Source of the DNA: Wyeomyia smithii
Taxonomy: Eukaryota; Arthropoda; Insecta; Diptera; Culicidae
Direction: 5' to 3'
DNA length: 64,000 bases
NCBI RefSeq assembly: GCF_029784165.1
Contig: NC_073694.1
Span: forward strand, 49,261,674-49,325,673
Shown here: positions 25,400-35,689 of the stretch, piece after piece
How the letters are laid out: each line of letters opens with the position of its first letter
Numbering within the stretch: position 1 is the first letter of the stretch
The notes under the pieces: generated by a model
Database searches by the model: none
What the model saw: the letters and a program-made list of their open reading frames with translations, nothing else
What the model was told of the DNA's origin: nothing
Program-made: the position numbers and the translations under genes

Positions 25400-26315
25400 A
25401 TGGCGTCCAAGCAAGAGGAACAGCGTGTCAAAATTTTGCTCGCGCAGCAAAAGAATCCGACGTTCTCGCACCTCAAATTGACAAAATTGCTAGATGTGGC
25501 CAAATTGACCGTGACATATATTTTAAAAGTGTTTGGGGAGCGTCTGTCGACCGCCAGGAATCCTGGAAGCGGCGGCAATCGTAATTCAGACGTGGCAGCG
25601 ACGATGAACAAGGTGGCAGCAATTCTATGCGGAATCCTAACCTTTCCATCAGGTACGTCACTGCCAAGCTCATTGTCTCCCATACTTATGTGCAGCGTGC
25701 CAAGAATTGAGCCGGGTTTTCGACGTCTAAGTCGGTGAAGGTGGCAAACCCAGATTTCGAACAAAACACCTCGGCAAAGCGGTGGTCAGGAAAACTGTAA
25801 TCTGCCTACAAAGTTCGACCGTAGGTGACGAAACTTATGTGAGGGTTGATTTCCAGCAGCGTCCGGGACAGAAATTTTATACCGTACCAGGAAAAGAGAA
25901 GGTGGCCTAAATTTTCAAAACCATCAAACTATCGAAGTTCCCGAAAAAATACCTCGTCTGGCAGGCCATATGCACGTGTGGTCTAAAAAGCGGCATTTCC
26001 ATCAAGATATCTACATCCAGGAGTGCCTGGAAAATCGGCTGCAACCTTTTCTAGAGAAACATAACAGGCCTGTACTGTTCTGGTCGGACTTGGCAAGCTG
26101 CCACCACGGGAAAAAGGCGATCGAGTTGTACGATGCGAACAACGTGGTTGTGGTACCTTAAGACCACAACCCTCCTAACAGGCCAGATTTCTGCCCTATC
26201 GAACAGTATTGATACTTGGTCAAACGAAATATCAAAAATACTAATAAATCCATCGAAAACGAGCAGCAGAATAAATCCATCTGGCGTTTCACGACGAATA
26301 AGGTCGATAAGACCA
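25400..26315 (+). pseudogene. DD37E transposase, main part
   Basis: It begins MASKQEEQRVKILLAQQKN, a typical N-terminus with a helix-turn-helix. The first catalytic region reads GDETYVRVDFQQRPGQ (near 25826). The second is FWSDLASCHHGKKAIELYD (Asp codon 26087-26089) and the third PDFCPIEQY (Glu codon 26201-26203). Exactly 37 codons separate D and E. Damage: a stop near 25907, a frameshift near 25965, TAA at 26159-26161 where lysine is expected, and TGA where the W of QYW belongs. The 3' remainder continues after the Penelope insertion at 27819-27885 (VQNLMKGVKRKAWQFEFGK). Confidence 0.9.
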
Positions 26316-26405
26316 TAATCGCGAACACAGACGGAACACGACGAGTGATCAGACAAGACACTTATTGCTCTTACAGATATAAAAGGATAATATAATAATT
26401 ACCTT

Positions 26406-26449
26406 TCGTCTACCGGTTTCGGGCTACATATTGCCCATCGACAGGACGA
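26406..26449 (-). ncRNA. Hammerhead-ribozyme-like fold in the Penelope terminal repeat
   Basis: Read on the minus strand: TCGTC, CTGTCGA, T, GGGC, an 8-nt loop, GCCC, GAA, ACCGGTA, GACGA. TCGTC/GACGA can form stem I, GGGC/GCCC stem II, and AC/GT a two-pair stem III with a GUA-type cleavage site. Penelope-like elements are known to carry such minimal hammerheads. The core differs from the consensus CUGANGA (here CUGUCGA, plus a bulged U), so activity is doubtful. The inverted copy at 27639-27680 keeps stem II but has lost stem I. Confidence 0.4.
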
Positions 26450-26518
26450 GATCCCATGTCCAACTGGTTAAAATTCTCGTACGTTATATCGCACGCGTCG
26501 AAGAGAGTGAGCTGGAGA

Positions 26519-27178
26519 TTACTTTCTCCCCGTTGTTAAGTTGGAGAGAATTGAGTTGATCGGTGCATCGTCGTCGTTCATCAATGGTTGTTTGGCCGTC
26601 GCAATGTACATTGACTCCCAAGCATTGAGGAGACCAATTTTATTGATGCTTTTGATCAGACCCGCCTTATCCCAATCGATCTCGTGTTGGTTACTCACTG
26701 TATGTGTTGCTACACTGGATTCACTCGTTTTGTTCATTTCTACTGCTCTTCTATGCTCTTTAAGCCGCACTTTAACTTTTCTTCGTGTTTGCCCGATATA
26801 TACCGCGTCGCAGTCTTTGCACGGTATTTTATAAATTCCAGCTTGTTCGTCTTGTGGAACTTTGTCCTTCAGGGTAACCAGAAGTTCACGTAAAGTGTTA
26901 ACGCTTTTATGTGCAATATTTATTCCATATCTGCGGAGGGTATGCTTCAGTAGATTCGTGATGGTAGGGTAAAACAGGAGGCTGACTCTTCGAATCTCCT
27001 CATTTTCCGGTATTAAAGTGGTAGCGTCTCGTCTGTGTTTCTTTCTTTCGTGCTTACGGAGGATTTTGTCGACGAACTGTTTGTCGTACCCGTTCAATTC
27101 GGCTGCTTTATATATTGTTTCTTTTTCTGCTAAAAACTCTTGTTCTTCCATCGGTATGTTGAAGATGCGATGGGCCAT
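26519..27178 (-). pseudogene. GIY-YIG endonuclease domain of the Penelope-like element
   Basis: A 219-codon open frame. The N-terminal half is the RT/thumb linker (KFVDKIL-type, KKHRRD, NLLKHTLRRYGINIAHKS). The second half is the endonuclease: AGIYKIPCKDCDAVYIGQTR gives the GIY...YIG signature, then RLKEHRRAVEM with the catalytic arginine/histidine region, and WESMYIATAKQPLMN with the late glutamate. The domain looks intact, so this is the best preserved ORF in the window. It lacks its full RT partner, so it is unlikely to mobilise on its own. Confidence 0.9.
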
Positions 27179-27620
27179 GGAATGAAAAGCGGCCTGTTTT
27201 TGACCACCGAAATGGTTAGAGTCAGCTGTGATGTACTTAGACCGAAGACCTGTTTATAAATTTTTTCTCTGAATATAAACAAATTTTGTTTCATACATAA
27301 TTCGGCCACTGACATATAGGCCTCAATGTGATTTGGGGGGGCGCGGTAACGTTCTAGGTGTGTGCGCAAGTATTTTATGGCTTCATTCACAGGTACACTT
27401 GGGAACAGGGCAGTCACATCGAAGGATACTAGGATTTCCCCCCTACGGATTTCCAGATTCTCCACCTCCTTATCCAATTCTACGGAGTTTTTTACGCTTT
27501 TCCCCTGTGTCACCGGGTACTTTCTCAGCTCATCTACCAGCCATGCAGCCATTTTTTCAGTGGGTGTGCAGATATTGGACGAAATAGGACGCATAGCTAA
27601 CGGGTTTTTATGGACTTTTG
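27135..27620 (-). pseudogene. Penelope-type RT fragment
   Basis: The fragment reads MRPISSNICTPTEKMAAWL, then EILVSFDVTALFPSVPVNEA (motif A with the catalytic aspartate in SFDV), then QNLFIFREKIYKQVFGLSTS. After GLSTS it diverges. The downstream motif B to thumb, including the YxDD box, is deleted, and the sequence runs by about 27200 into the start of the endonuclease region. The 5' part of RT is also lost. Confidence 0.88.
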
Positions 27621-28107
27621 GTAGGCAGTAGAGGGATGCTGTCGATGGGCAATATGTAGCCCGAAACCGGTAGACGAAAGGTAATTATTATATTATCCTT
27701 TTATATCTGTAAGAGCAATAAGTGTCTTGTCTGATCACTCGTCGTGTTCCGTCTGTGTTCGCGATTATTGTGCTAGTTCTTACGTTAGCGTTAAATCATT
27801 GTAAAGTCGATAAGACCACTGTACAAAATTTAATGAAAGGGGTTAAGCGGAAGGCATGGCAGTTTGAATTTGGCAAACCAAAATAATAAACGAACATTTT
27901 TTCCTTTAAATATGTGAGTTGAACTGCTAACATAAAAATAGGAAGAATGTTGTATTACGAATTTTGACTACAAGAAACGTTTTTTTTTGTCGGCCAATTT
28001 TTGCGCGTTCCAGTCTTTATTATGCATTTAACCTGCGATGGCTCAGAAAAAAATGTTTTTTCAAACTGTACACTTTTCGAGCCCTTTTGGGGTGAGATTG
28101 TGCCAAG

Positions 28108-29917
28108 CAGTGGCGTAGCTATGGTTTGGTGGGCCTGGTGCGGTAACAAAAATGTGGGCCCCCAATGAAAATGACTGGGCAGTTCTTTCTTCCGTAAAAG
28201 GAATTGAGACAAACAAAAAACTTAGATTTTTCTACTCATTTATTCCGCTGTCCGAAAAATAAATAATTAGTTATTTAGATACTCACTTTCCAAGTCGTTT
28301 GGTTGGCAAAATCAGAAATTACAGATTCAAAATCAATGGAATCAGTGATTTCACGTTCGATTGATGAAATGGCAAGGTTTGTTAATCTCAAGTTACTCAT
28401 CGTTGACCTCAAATAGTTCTTGATCAACTTTAACTTAGAGAAACTTGATCAATTTTAACTTAGAGCCAACTGTTTCCGGGTGCGTATAGTCTCCATCGCT
28501 CTGTTTCATGGTTTCGTTAGACACACAGCAACACAGATAGACAGCGTTTTCCAGACTTGGTAAAAGCACCGCTCCGAGCCGCTCGGTGAAGTCGCCAAAT
28601 TATAGACACCAAGCACCACGAGCGTATTTTCGTCTTATGTGACATTTGTAGCAAGCACCAGCTCGGCGCAAGAGCTAAAAAAGCTACGAATGCAGTGCGA
28701 TAATCTTGTGTTCGTCACCTGTAGGCACGTTGAGCGTTTTTTTTTCTTTTTAGTTTTGTTTTGATCCGTGAAGAGATATTTGCTGTGTGATGCTTTTCTT
28801 AATTAGTTGCGCACCAAGCTGGAGACCAAAGCACCTAGCCCGAGTGCGTGTGGGTTAGAGAGCCAGAGCTACAATCAAGCTCTGCATGAGATGCTGTGCG
28901 TACTTTACCAAGTTTGATTAGGAATTTTGTAATATTTGTTCAAATATAAACTCGTTTTTTTAATAAAGATGGATGCTTATGCTTCCTGAAACGACGGAAG
29001 GTAACAAAATGGTGTCTTTATTTTATTCCACTGTGTTTTCTGGCTGAAAGCTCAAAAATATAAAGCAATTTAAACCTCATATTACAGGAAATATTTACCG
29101 AAACGCATGCTTTATTAAACGAAACAAACAAATCCAAGTTATTGCAACTACTGCAGGTAAAAAATTTCCAGGGCATGCTCTTTTGAAACTATTAAACAGA
29201 ACATTATTTTGCTGCTATATTAATTTATATTTCATTTCATTGAATTCGTGACATTTAATTTCAAAAACAACACAAATATAAAGTCACCCACTTACCCGCA
29301 TACGTCGTCAGCGCTCACCCTCTGCACTAGCTGTAACGTGTAATATACATAGCAAAAAGAAACAGAGAACAAGAAGACGGAGATGCCACGAAGCAAAAAA
29401 GTAAGCAAAATGATTCGGGGCAACACCGTGCGCTCTATGTAACTTAAGAAAAACACCAACGAAGAGATATCCGCTCTGTGGTGCTGGTGGTATTCTTCAT
29501 TCTTCGCGTGCCGAATCATCGACCGAAGCACCCAGCTCAAGTGCGTGATACCTAGCAAGCAAGAGCTCAATTTTTGTTCCGCTTCTAGTGCGGTGCATGC
29601 TTTACCAAGTCTGGTTTTCAAGATTGCAAAAAATCGCTCCTTCGTTGCGTGTTTCCACGTTGCATCGAATGTTTTCTGCGATCGCAAAACATTCAACTTC
29701 GGCGTCAGTCGAATCATGAATCATGGTAAAAATGAACATCGGTATCACGTATACTTTGTCCGTGTGGATCACGAGAGCAGAGTGGCGAGCACAAATACAT
29801 GAGGTTAAGTTCAGATGGGCAGTTGGAACGGTTCGGCGTTCGCAAGATTTTGGGGTTCCCTTGAGTGGTGGGCCTGGTGCGGACCGCACCAACCGCACCC
29901 CCCTAGCTACGCTACTG
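28108..29917 (-). mobile_element. hAT element, 1.8 kb, 8-bp TSD
   Basis: The ends cagtggcgtagctatgg and, inverted, cagtagcgtagctaggg are flanked by an exact duplication gtgccaag (28100-28107, 29918-29925). The minus strand retains the transposase C-terminus near the left end. Inside, the stretch ctttaccaagt(t/c)tg occurs twice (28903 and about 29600), suggesting an internal duplication. The element sits in a repeat whose ggggtgagattgtgccaag continues as ctataatgaacgg beyond the right end. Confidence 0.9.
28275..28470 (-). pseudogene. hAT transposase C-terminal dimerisation region
   Basis: The minus strand reads FSKLKLIKNYLRSTMSNLRL, then TNLAISSIEREITDSIDFES, then VISDFANQTTWK and a stop. 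This is the hAT family C-terminal dimerisation region in the form found in ZMYM1-like/DUF4371-type transposases. A 25-bp tandem duplication (ctctaagttaaa(a/g)ttgatcaag) directly upstream shifts the frame. No catalytic part was recognised further upstream. Confidence 0.85.
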
Positions 29918-29925
29918 GTGCCAAG

Positions 29926-30469
29926 CTATAATGAACGGTACAGTGTGCGGAATTCACATTCACGACAAAATTATATCAGTATACACCAAAACGCTTGCAT
30001 TGTTTACATAGGGTATGCTGTCTAGCTATGGTATTATTTGAAGTAATGACTAAATGCTTGAGAACAGTGAGCTAACAACTGTTAGATGGAAATTTACAAT
30101 GACTGATATTACTTATGGAATGTATCAAAATTGTGTACACCTATTCTATATAAACTGATGACTTTTAAAGCGAGGAAGGAGGATTGTGGGTACGTTTCCA
30201 GCGGTTTTGAGATACCCAATGAAATATATAGTGGTCAATATAGGGGAGATGCTGCCATTCAACCGCAAAATAATGTCTAGGTGTCAGATTGGCTGTGTTC
30301 GTTTGTTTACATAAGCTATGTGATTGTCATGTAAGCTCAATGATCTAGTGTCAAGAGACGATCGTTTTTCATTGTTCATATTTAAAATGCGAGGATCACT
30401 GCAATCCGTAAGTTTGGTGAGAAGAATTCTTTCGAAGATTTTCCATAACTTGAGCTTTCACGCTCAGAA
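29926..30469. other. Unassigned DNA
   Basis: It begins with the continuation of the repeat split by the hAT element (ctataatgaacggtacag). The rest shows no TIR or motif. A 68-codon ORF at 30324-30530 overlaps the start of the Tc1-like fragment and is not a protein I recognise. Confidence 0.3.
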
Positions 30470-30700
30470 ATTGATACACAGATCAAAGAAACGTTTAATT
30501 GCAAAAGTTCAGCATCAGTACGTGATGTAGCTACAAAACGGGTACATCTGTATCAAACTTTGTGCGTGCTAAGAAGAGACATGGTTTGAAAACATACAAG
30601 AAGTACCGTATGCCAAGAAATGGTATTCGTTAACGTCATTACCCGGAAATCACTTCAAAGTGCTTTGAAGATCATGATGTAAAATTGATTTAGAGTTCTA
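30470..30700 (+). pseudogene. Tc1/mariner transposase N-terminal fragment
   Basis: SASVRDVATK is followed, after a one-base frameshift near 30539, by GTSVSNFVRAKKRHGLKTYK and KYRMPRNGIR. This matches the paired helix-turn-helix region of Tc1/mariner-superfamily transposases (the RDVAKKxGTS...KKRxGLKTYK pattern). The sequence then meets a stop and decays. No catalytic triad is found nearby. Confidence 0.7.
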
Positions 30701-32034
30701 GACACCGTAAGTAACTAGAAATGATGAAAAGAGTTAAGAACTTGTTTCAGAAAAGTGAAATTTATCTTTTCTGTCATTGAATATATAAAAAATGTCCGTT
30801 AAAATCACTCCCTGCAATAATTAATCTAGACGTCTCGCATAGCAAAAATCATAATATTTCTCAAAACAATCAGTCCGGAAAAGAGTATTTAAATTTTCTT
30901 TTTTTTTTTTTAATCTAAATTGAATGCAGTACATTCACATTCAGTAAGCAACTTGAAAATTTAATAACAAAATGCTTTTTTAAATCACAAAATAATCAAC
31001 TTCAAAAGTTCACATAATTGTGTCGCCACCAAATGTCATGTGTGATGTTTCCCACGCATCAGTATTCACACGGCAAATAGAAACAACCTTCAGGTTGCGT
31101 GACGCGTTCACTGCACTGCGCTGTTGCTGCACTGTGACTGCACAAAATCAATTACCAAACGCAAACGTGGCATATTATTACACCTTACATCCTGCCATCA
31201 GAGCTGTGAACGAAGCGCGCAATCACACGACGATGGCGTTTTAATATTCCACCCTCGAGCGGAATCGTATCGGGAAAAATTTCCCGATGCTGTTGCTTTG
31301 GCCCATCGACAGGCGAATGTCAATCGTATGTTTTCGACAAAGAAAAATTTAATACTATTAATCAATTCCGTCTACAAAATCTAGGGTGATCTATCTTGCT
31401 GAAAAAGAATTGATTTCATCGCATTTATCAAGGCCTCCCACAAATATGCTTAGTCTGACTGTCGGAATGTGATTGTATCGACGCTGATGATTTTTGTTTC
31501 ACGATGAATCTCACTCGCAAATCATCTTCCACCCTAGGAAGCATTAGCGTCCAATTTTCTGGCAGCTTTTTGCCTTGACTTTGAAACGATGTGTCATGTT
31601 GCTGAAGTTATCTTGTACCATCCGCTTTCGTTGCCTGCTGAATCATGAAATCACGAGATTCCACAACCCACGGCACAAAATAATAGATTCATAATTCTAC
31701 ATACACGAAAGAGTTTTTTTTGCTCTGTTTATTCGGAAGCTTTGCTGCGAACAATTTGTCAATTCGATGGTGACCATGTCACGTCGCAATTGCGCCGTAT
31801 CGTGGGGGATGTGCATGCGTGGACGTGATTCCAGCATTTTCGTTCTAGGGTTCGAAAAGTTGGGAAACGTACCGTTATGATGAACTTTTTGTCCCTAATT
31901 GAGAAAAGCAAATACAGATCTCCACAAACATTATGGCTAAATTAATCGATGAATTGTTCTTATATATAGTCTAATTCTAGTTTCTAGCATAAAATCCGCT
32001 TCAATGCTCAGGTTGTATACCTCCCAACTTTTCT
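30701..32034. other. Unassigned DNA
   Basis: A 74-codon ORF (31020-31244) and an overlapping 86-codon ORF (31124-31384) lie in slightly GC-richer DNA, with a perfect palindrome cgggaaaaatttcccg just beyond (about 31268). No motif is recognised and the rest is AT-rich. Confidence 0.25.
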
Positions 32035-32095
32035 AGAATTACGATGCTGGTCTCGTAAGCGAGTCGTCGTAAGTTCGATTCTCCGCTCGGATGAG
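32035..32095 (+). mobile_element. tRNA-SINE head fragment
   Basis: tacgatgctggtctcgtaag followed by cgagtcgtcgtaagttcgat matches the head of the SINE at 14.5-14.7 kb, with recognisable A and B boxes. The SINE body is absent; a TA-flanked element begins 6 bp later and the body does not resume after it. A genuine tRNA gene is unlikely, as the cloverleaf cannot be completed. Confidence 0.6.
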
Positions 32096-32531
32096 TAAGT
32101 AGGGGAGAGGGGGCAGTTTCGGACACTTTTTCTATCTTGATTTTTAATATTTTTTTGGTTAACTTTTGAAAAAAAATCTGAATTCATCCTGGCTGTTACT
32201 TGGACATCCGAGTATCATATAAGCGTGTTAGTAGTGTGCGTTGATGCGATTTCGATTAATTCATTTGACTGAGACTGACCAGATGCTTCACCAATCTCGA
32301 AACACTAGCTATGAGAAGGAAAGGATACAAGAACTATGCCATTTTCTCGGCAATATTTGATTGGTTCAGAATGCAATGGCATTCGTGATTGTCAAACAAC
32401 AGCAAATTGGCTCACTTACGCTGCTTTCTGGAACCTTATTCAAGTGTTCCAGAACATTGAGAAATCCAATCGCCTTGGTATACGGTACGTCAATCCATAA
32501 CTCACATGGGAACTTTCGATCAAAAATTTCT

Positions 32532-32768
32532 CTAGAAATGTTTTTTCCACGTTCGTAAATACTTGTTGATCTGAGTTTTTAGACGAAAAGCTCTCTTATT
32601 TTTCTGTTTTTTGTTTATTTGATTTTTCAGACGACAGACCAAGGTACTCCTTTTAATTCCGTAGATATCAGAAGCGTATCTCAAAGACATTGTTCCGTTA
32701 GAAACTCTTCGCAGCTCATCTTCGTTGATGCTTGCTCTATCGGTTTTTCTACTGTAGTTCCAAACCAT
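32532..32768 (-). pseudogene. psq-type HTH, N-terminus of a pogo-like transposase
   Basis: The ORF starts MVWNYSRKTDRASINEDELR, then RVSNGTMSLRYASDIYGIKR, STLVCRLK. This is the psq/CENP-B-like DNA-binding helix-turn-helix (the pattern MSxRxASxxYxIxRSTLxxR). It ends after 78 codons in lysine-rich, low-complexity sequence. No DDE domain follows. Its place inside a TA-flanked element supports the pogo assignment. A domesticated host psq gene is possible but less likely. Confidence 0.75.
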
Positions 32769-32921
32769 TTTTAGGGCTTAGAATCAGTCTAAATCGATTT
32801 TTGTTAATAAACAACAATCAAATACGAACTTGGTACAAACAAGTGTCCGAATGTGCCCCACGAACGATGTCCGAATGTGCCCCACCACCATCCGAAGACA
32901 AATCTTAATTTTATCTAATAA

Positions 32922-33125
32922 AGCCTGTAGTACACTCTTTGACCGAGCGTCAAATATTTGTCACTTTTTGACAGATAAAAATTTGGTCAAAGATAATTAT
33001 TTGTCACTCTCCAATTTTAACATGGGGCAAACACGGGCAAACAACAACCATGATGTCAAATAAATTTGACCATTATGTCAGAAGGTCAAATATTTGACCA
33101 TTAGACAAAGAGTGTACTACAGGCT
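32922..33125. mobile_element. 204-bp MITE with TAA TSD
   Basis: A 20-bp TIR agcctgtagtacactctttg (right end inverse, with one mismatch at most) is flanked by TAA at 32919-32921 and 33126-33128. The inside repeats gtcaaatatttg(a/t). The TSD is again the TAA of PIF/Harbinger-like elements. Confidence 0.8.
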
Positions 33126-33442
33126 TAAGTAAGATATTTGTTTTCCCGTTGTTATGACGTCTTTTCTTTACATATTAGTTACAAACTAAGGTGGTGAACT
33201 TGAATTTTTAAAACTCTCACAAATAAATTAGAGAAATCCTTCAAACTTCAAGCTCAAACGGTTGAAAACATGTATGAAAAATGGCACTGTCTTGTTTTCG
33301 TAAGTTATAAACAACCAAAGCTGTCAAACTAAATGGTAGCTGTTGGTGGAAGGGCTGCCAACTTACTCATATTTTTTGTTTGGTTAAAAAATGCACCATT
33401 TGTTTTTTTAAGCTCTGTCCGAAACTGCCTCCCTTTCCCCTA

Positions 33443-34774
33443 TACTAAAATGAAAATGTGAAAGCGCTTTACTATAATCTTTGCGGTTGCAGTATCGATT
33501 GCAAAGTGTTTTTTTGTTTTATTCTCAGCATTAAACCTTTACCCGATACGTTTCGTAAGTGATGGCGCTTTTTCTTAAACAACTTCAGCATGATATCTGA
33601 TCTGTTTCAAACCTACGGCAGATTATGCTCGATCACGTCTTAATGGTTAATAGTGGCGGAGGAGCAGTAAGTAAAAGCTAAAGTTTTTCTTTCTGTAGCT
33701 CGAGCCAAGGAGCGTAGTCGCTACTTTTGCGCGACATAAAACATAAATAAATAAGGCCAAGTGGGTGCCCATCATAGCAAAGCAACAGCATAAGCACATC
33801 AGCAGGAAAGGCATTGTCATTACCATATCGCCGTCATCCTCGTTGCCCGTGTCTTCGTCATAATATAATCGACTGCTGATAGCACAAAGAGTGTTTAACT
33901 TTGCATAGCAGAGCAACAGTTGGTGGGGGGAAAGGAGTAGTGAACACGCGAGGGGCACAAGCAGTTAGCACAATAGGGCAAATGCCGCCTTTTGTCTACA
34001 GAATCCGGTCTACGATCGTCTATTCGGAGAGAAGCCGTGAGTTTGAATGGGGCGCACGCTGACGGACGAAGCGGAAATCGCCACAATCGCCTCGAACGGG
34101 TGAGTTATCCAAACAACCCGCAAGCCCCGGTCTAAGGGTGTACATGGAAGCAGCAACGGCCTGTATGGAAGCTGTACTTCGGAGATAACAAACAAACAAA
34201 AACTCGGCTGATCTTTGAGAAGAATAGAAAGAAGACGAAAGTCAACAAAATCTCTAAAAGCACACGCCGCACTCGTTACGATATAAACGAGAGGGGGAAA
34301 AATACGAAAGAATGCTAAAATGAAAACATTGCACTGCCTCGTGAACCGGTGAAATTCAAACATGAATAGACAAATGAACTTACTGTTACATACTTTACGA
34401 TTATCATGAGATACCTGTAATGATACGTTCGGTGCTCGACATTCAATATTCATGTTTAAGAAGTGATTTTTTATATATAAGCATCTGAACAGGTATGTAG
34501 ACTTACAAATTTCTTGTTTTATTTAAATTAGTTTTGTTCTTGCATGAAATAAACCGTGTCATTTTTAAGTCCCATGAATCGTGTCACAAGCCCATGATAT
34601 TCATATTCTAATTATGATTATAATAAACGAAAGACAATAACGCGGTTGTGCTGACATTTACTTGTCAACGAGTTCGACTGATATTTGACAGGTTTTTGAT
34701 TGAGCAACTTGTTATACAACGGAAATGTCAACGTCGGTGCTAATTGAAAGAAATGTTATATGATACGAAAGCAT
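33443..34774. other. Unassigned DNA
   Basis: Several medium minus-strand ORFs overlap (33647-33958, 33895-34086, 34010-34453). They contain hydrophobic and cysteine-rich stretches but no consistent family. They may be chance ORFs in moderately GC-rich DNA, possibly upstream DNA of a gene outside the window. Confidence 0.25.
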
Positions 34775-34892
34775 CAGTGATTCCACGTAGAAGTGCAGAG
34801 CTGTACTCGGCTCCTATGGCGGTGAGCATCATGCCAAAATATTCTTATGTATAACTCTTAATTCATCATTCAGATGTAGCCGGTGCTAATAA
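34775..34892 (-). repeat. Dispersed repeat, copy 2 (pair with 3.7 kb)
   Basis: Similar over about 115 bp to 3705-3835 (agtgattccacgtagaagtg, ctcggctcctatggcggtga, ending near gccggtgct). The corresponding minus-strand frame here has stops, so it cannot code. Confidence 0.5.
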
Positions 34893-35179
34893 TGTAACAA
34901 AAAACACACAGATTGAGTATCAAATTCAATTGATGTAATTGAGCTGAGCACTGCTCGAAAAATGACCACGAGAGCACAACAAACTGATTCTACAGCATGA
35001 CGAAACGATGTTGCTAGTATTATGTTTAATTTCTATCGTTCGAGTTTTGGAATATTGTAACTAATAGATGTTTTTTTCTGAGAAAAACATTTTTTTCTAA
35101 TTGGAACCTGAGTTTAGGATTCATGCATAAAAATATGAGTTAACTGTCCATAACTTTTAAACTTCATCTCCCACAACAT

Positions 35180-35625
35180 ATGTGTTAAACAAGAATCGCT
35201 TACTCAATGGAACCTTTTAAAAAACCGGAAACAAAAACCGGCAACAATACGAGCAGAGGTACGAAAAAGTGATTATACTTCATGACAACACTCGGCCTCG
35301 TATTGCCAAAGTCTTAAAACTTGCTTAAAAATTCTCAATTGAGAAGTCCTACCTAACCCGCCATATTTCCCAGATATTGCGCCGTACTATTATTACTTGC
35401 TTCCTTCGATGGAACATTGTTTCACTGACCAGCAGTTAGCCTCAAAAAACGAACACTTTTATCGGTATTCGAGTGCTGTCAGAAATACAAAGTTGCAGCT
35501 TGAAATAAGCAATACATTGATTGATTTATAGGTAACTATTTTGTTCGAAATAAAATTTCATTTTTGAAGAAAACGGACATAACTTAGTTGCACAACTGAT
35601 AGTAGAGCAGTAAGCTTCAAATGGA
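35180..35625 (+). pseudogene. Mariner transposase C-terminal part
   Basis: The plus strand gives EKVIILHDNTRPRIAKVLKL in one frame, then EVLPNPPYFPDIAPYYYYLL, PSMEHCFTDQQLASKNEHF and a tail with stops. These are mariner (DD34D group) motifs HDNARPH and PPYSPDxxPSDYHLF. The second catalytic aspartate (HDN) is present. The third, normally the D of PSDYH, is tyrosine here. Frameshifts and stops occur. No TIRs were identified. Confidence 0.85.
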
Positions 35626-35689
35626 AAGGTAGAAACATACTCACATTCCTATCGACATTTTTCTTTTCCGGGTTAAGGCTGCGTCGCCA

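Larger units (their letters stand above)
26316..27805 (-). mobile_element. Penelope-like element, internally deleted
   Basis: The element interrupts the transposase and is flanked by a 13-bp TSD gtcgataagacca (26303-26315 and 27806-27818). The minus strand encodes RT then a GIY-YIG endonuclease, the defining order of Penelope-like elements. The ends are 130-bp inverted repeats (26315-26444 and 27639-27768) plus a 37-bp extra tail on the right. The total of 1490 bp is far below a full copy; much of the RT is missing. Confidence 0.92.
25247..28017 (+). mobile_element. DD37E IS630-Tc1-mariner element, interrupted
   Basis: The ends aagactggaacgcgcaaaaa and its inverse form about 31 bp of TIR, flanked by TA (25245-25246 and 28018-28019). 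Without the Penelope-like insertion the element is about 1.27 kb, normal for this group. The transposase spacing D-37-E identifies the ITmD37E group, described from mosquitoes. The flanks carry ggggtgagattg repeats (24930, 28091), so it landed in another repeat. Confidence 0.9.
32102..33440 (-). mobile_element. TA-flanked pogo-like element, 1.34 kb
   Basis: The left end ggggagagggggcagtttcg mirrors the right end, whose reverse complement is ggggaaagggaggcagtttc. TA flanks both (32100-32101, 33441-33442). The minus strand encodes a psq-type helix-turn-helix near the middle, as expected for pogo/Tigger-type elements. A 204-bp TAA-flanked MITE lies within it at 32922-33125. The catalytic part of the transposase was not found. 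Confidence 0.8.

Noticed and set aside
32035..32110. Possible tRNA gene
   Set aside because: A and B boxes are present but acceptor and anticodon stems do not pair; the sequence matches a SINE head. The same applies at 37.5, 46.6 and 52.6 kb.
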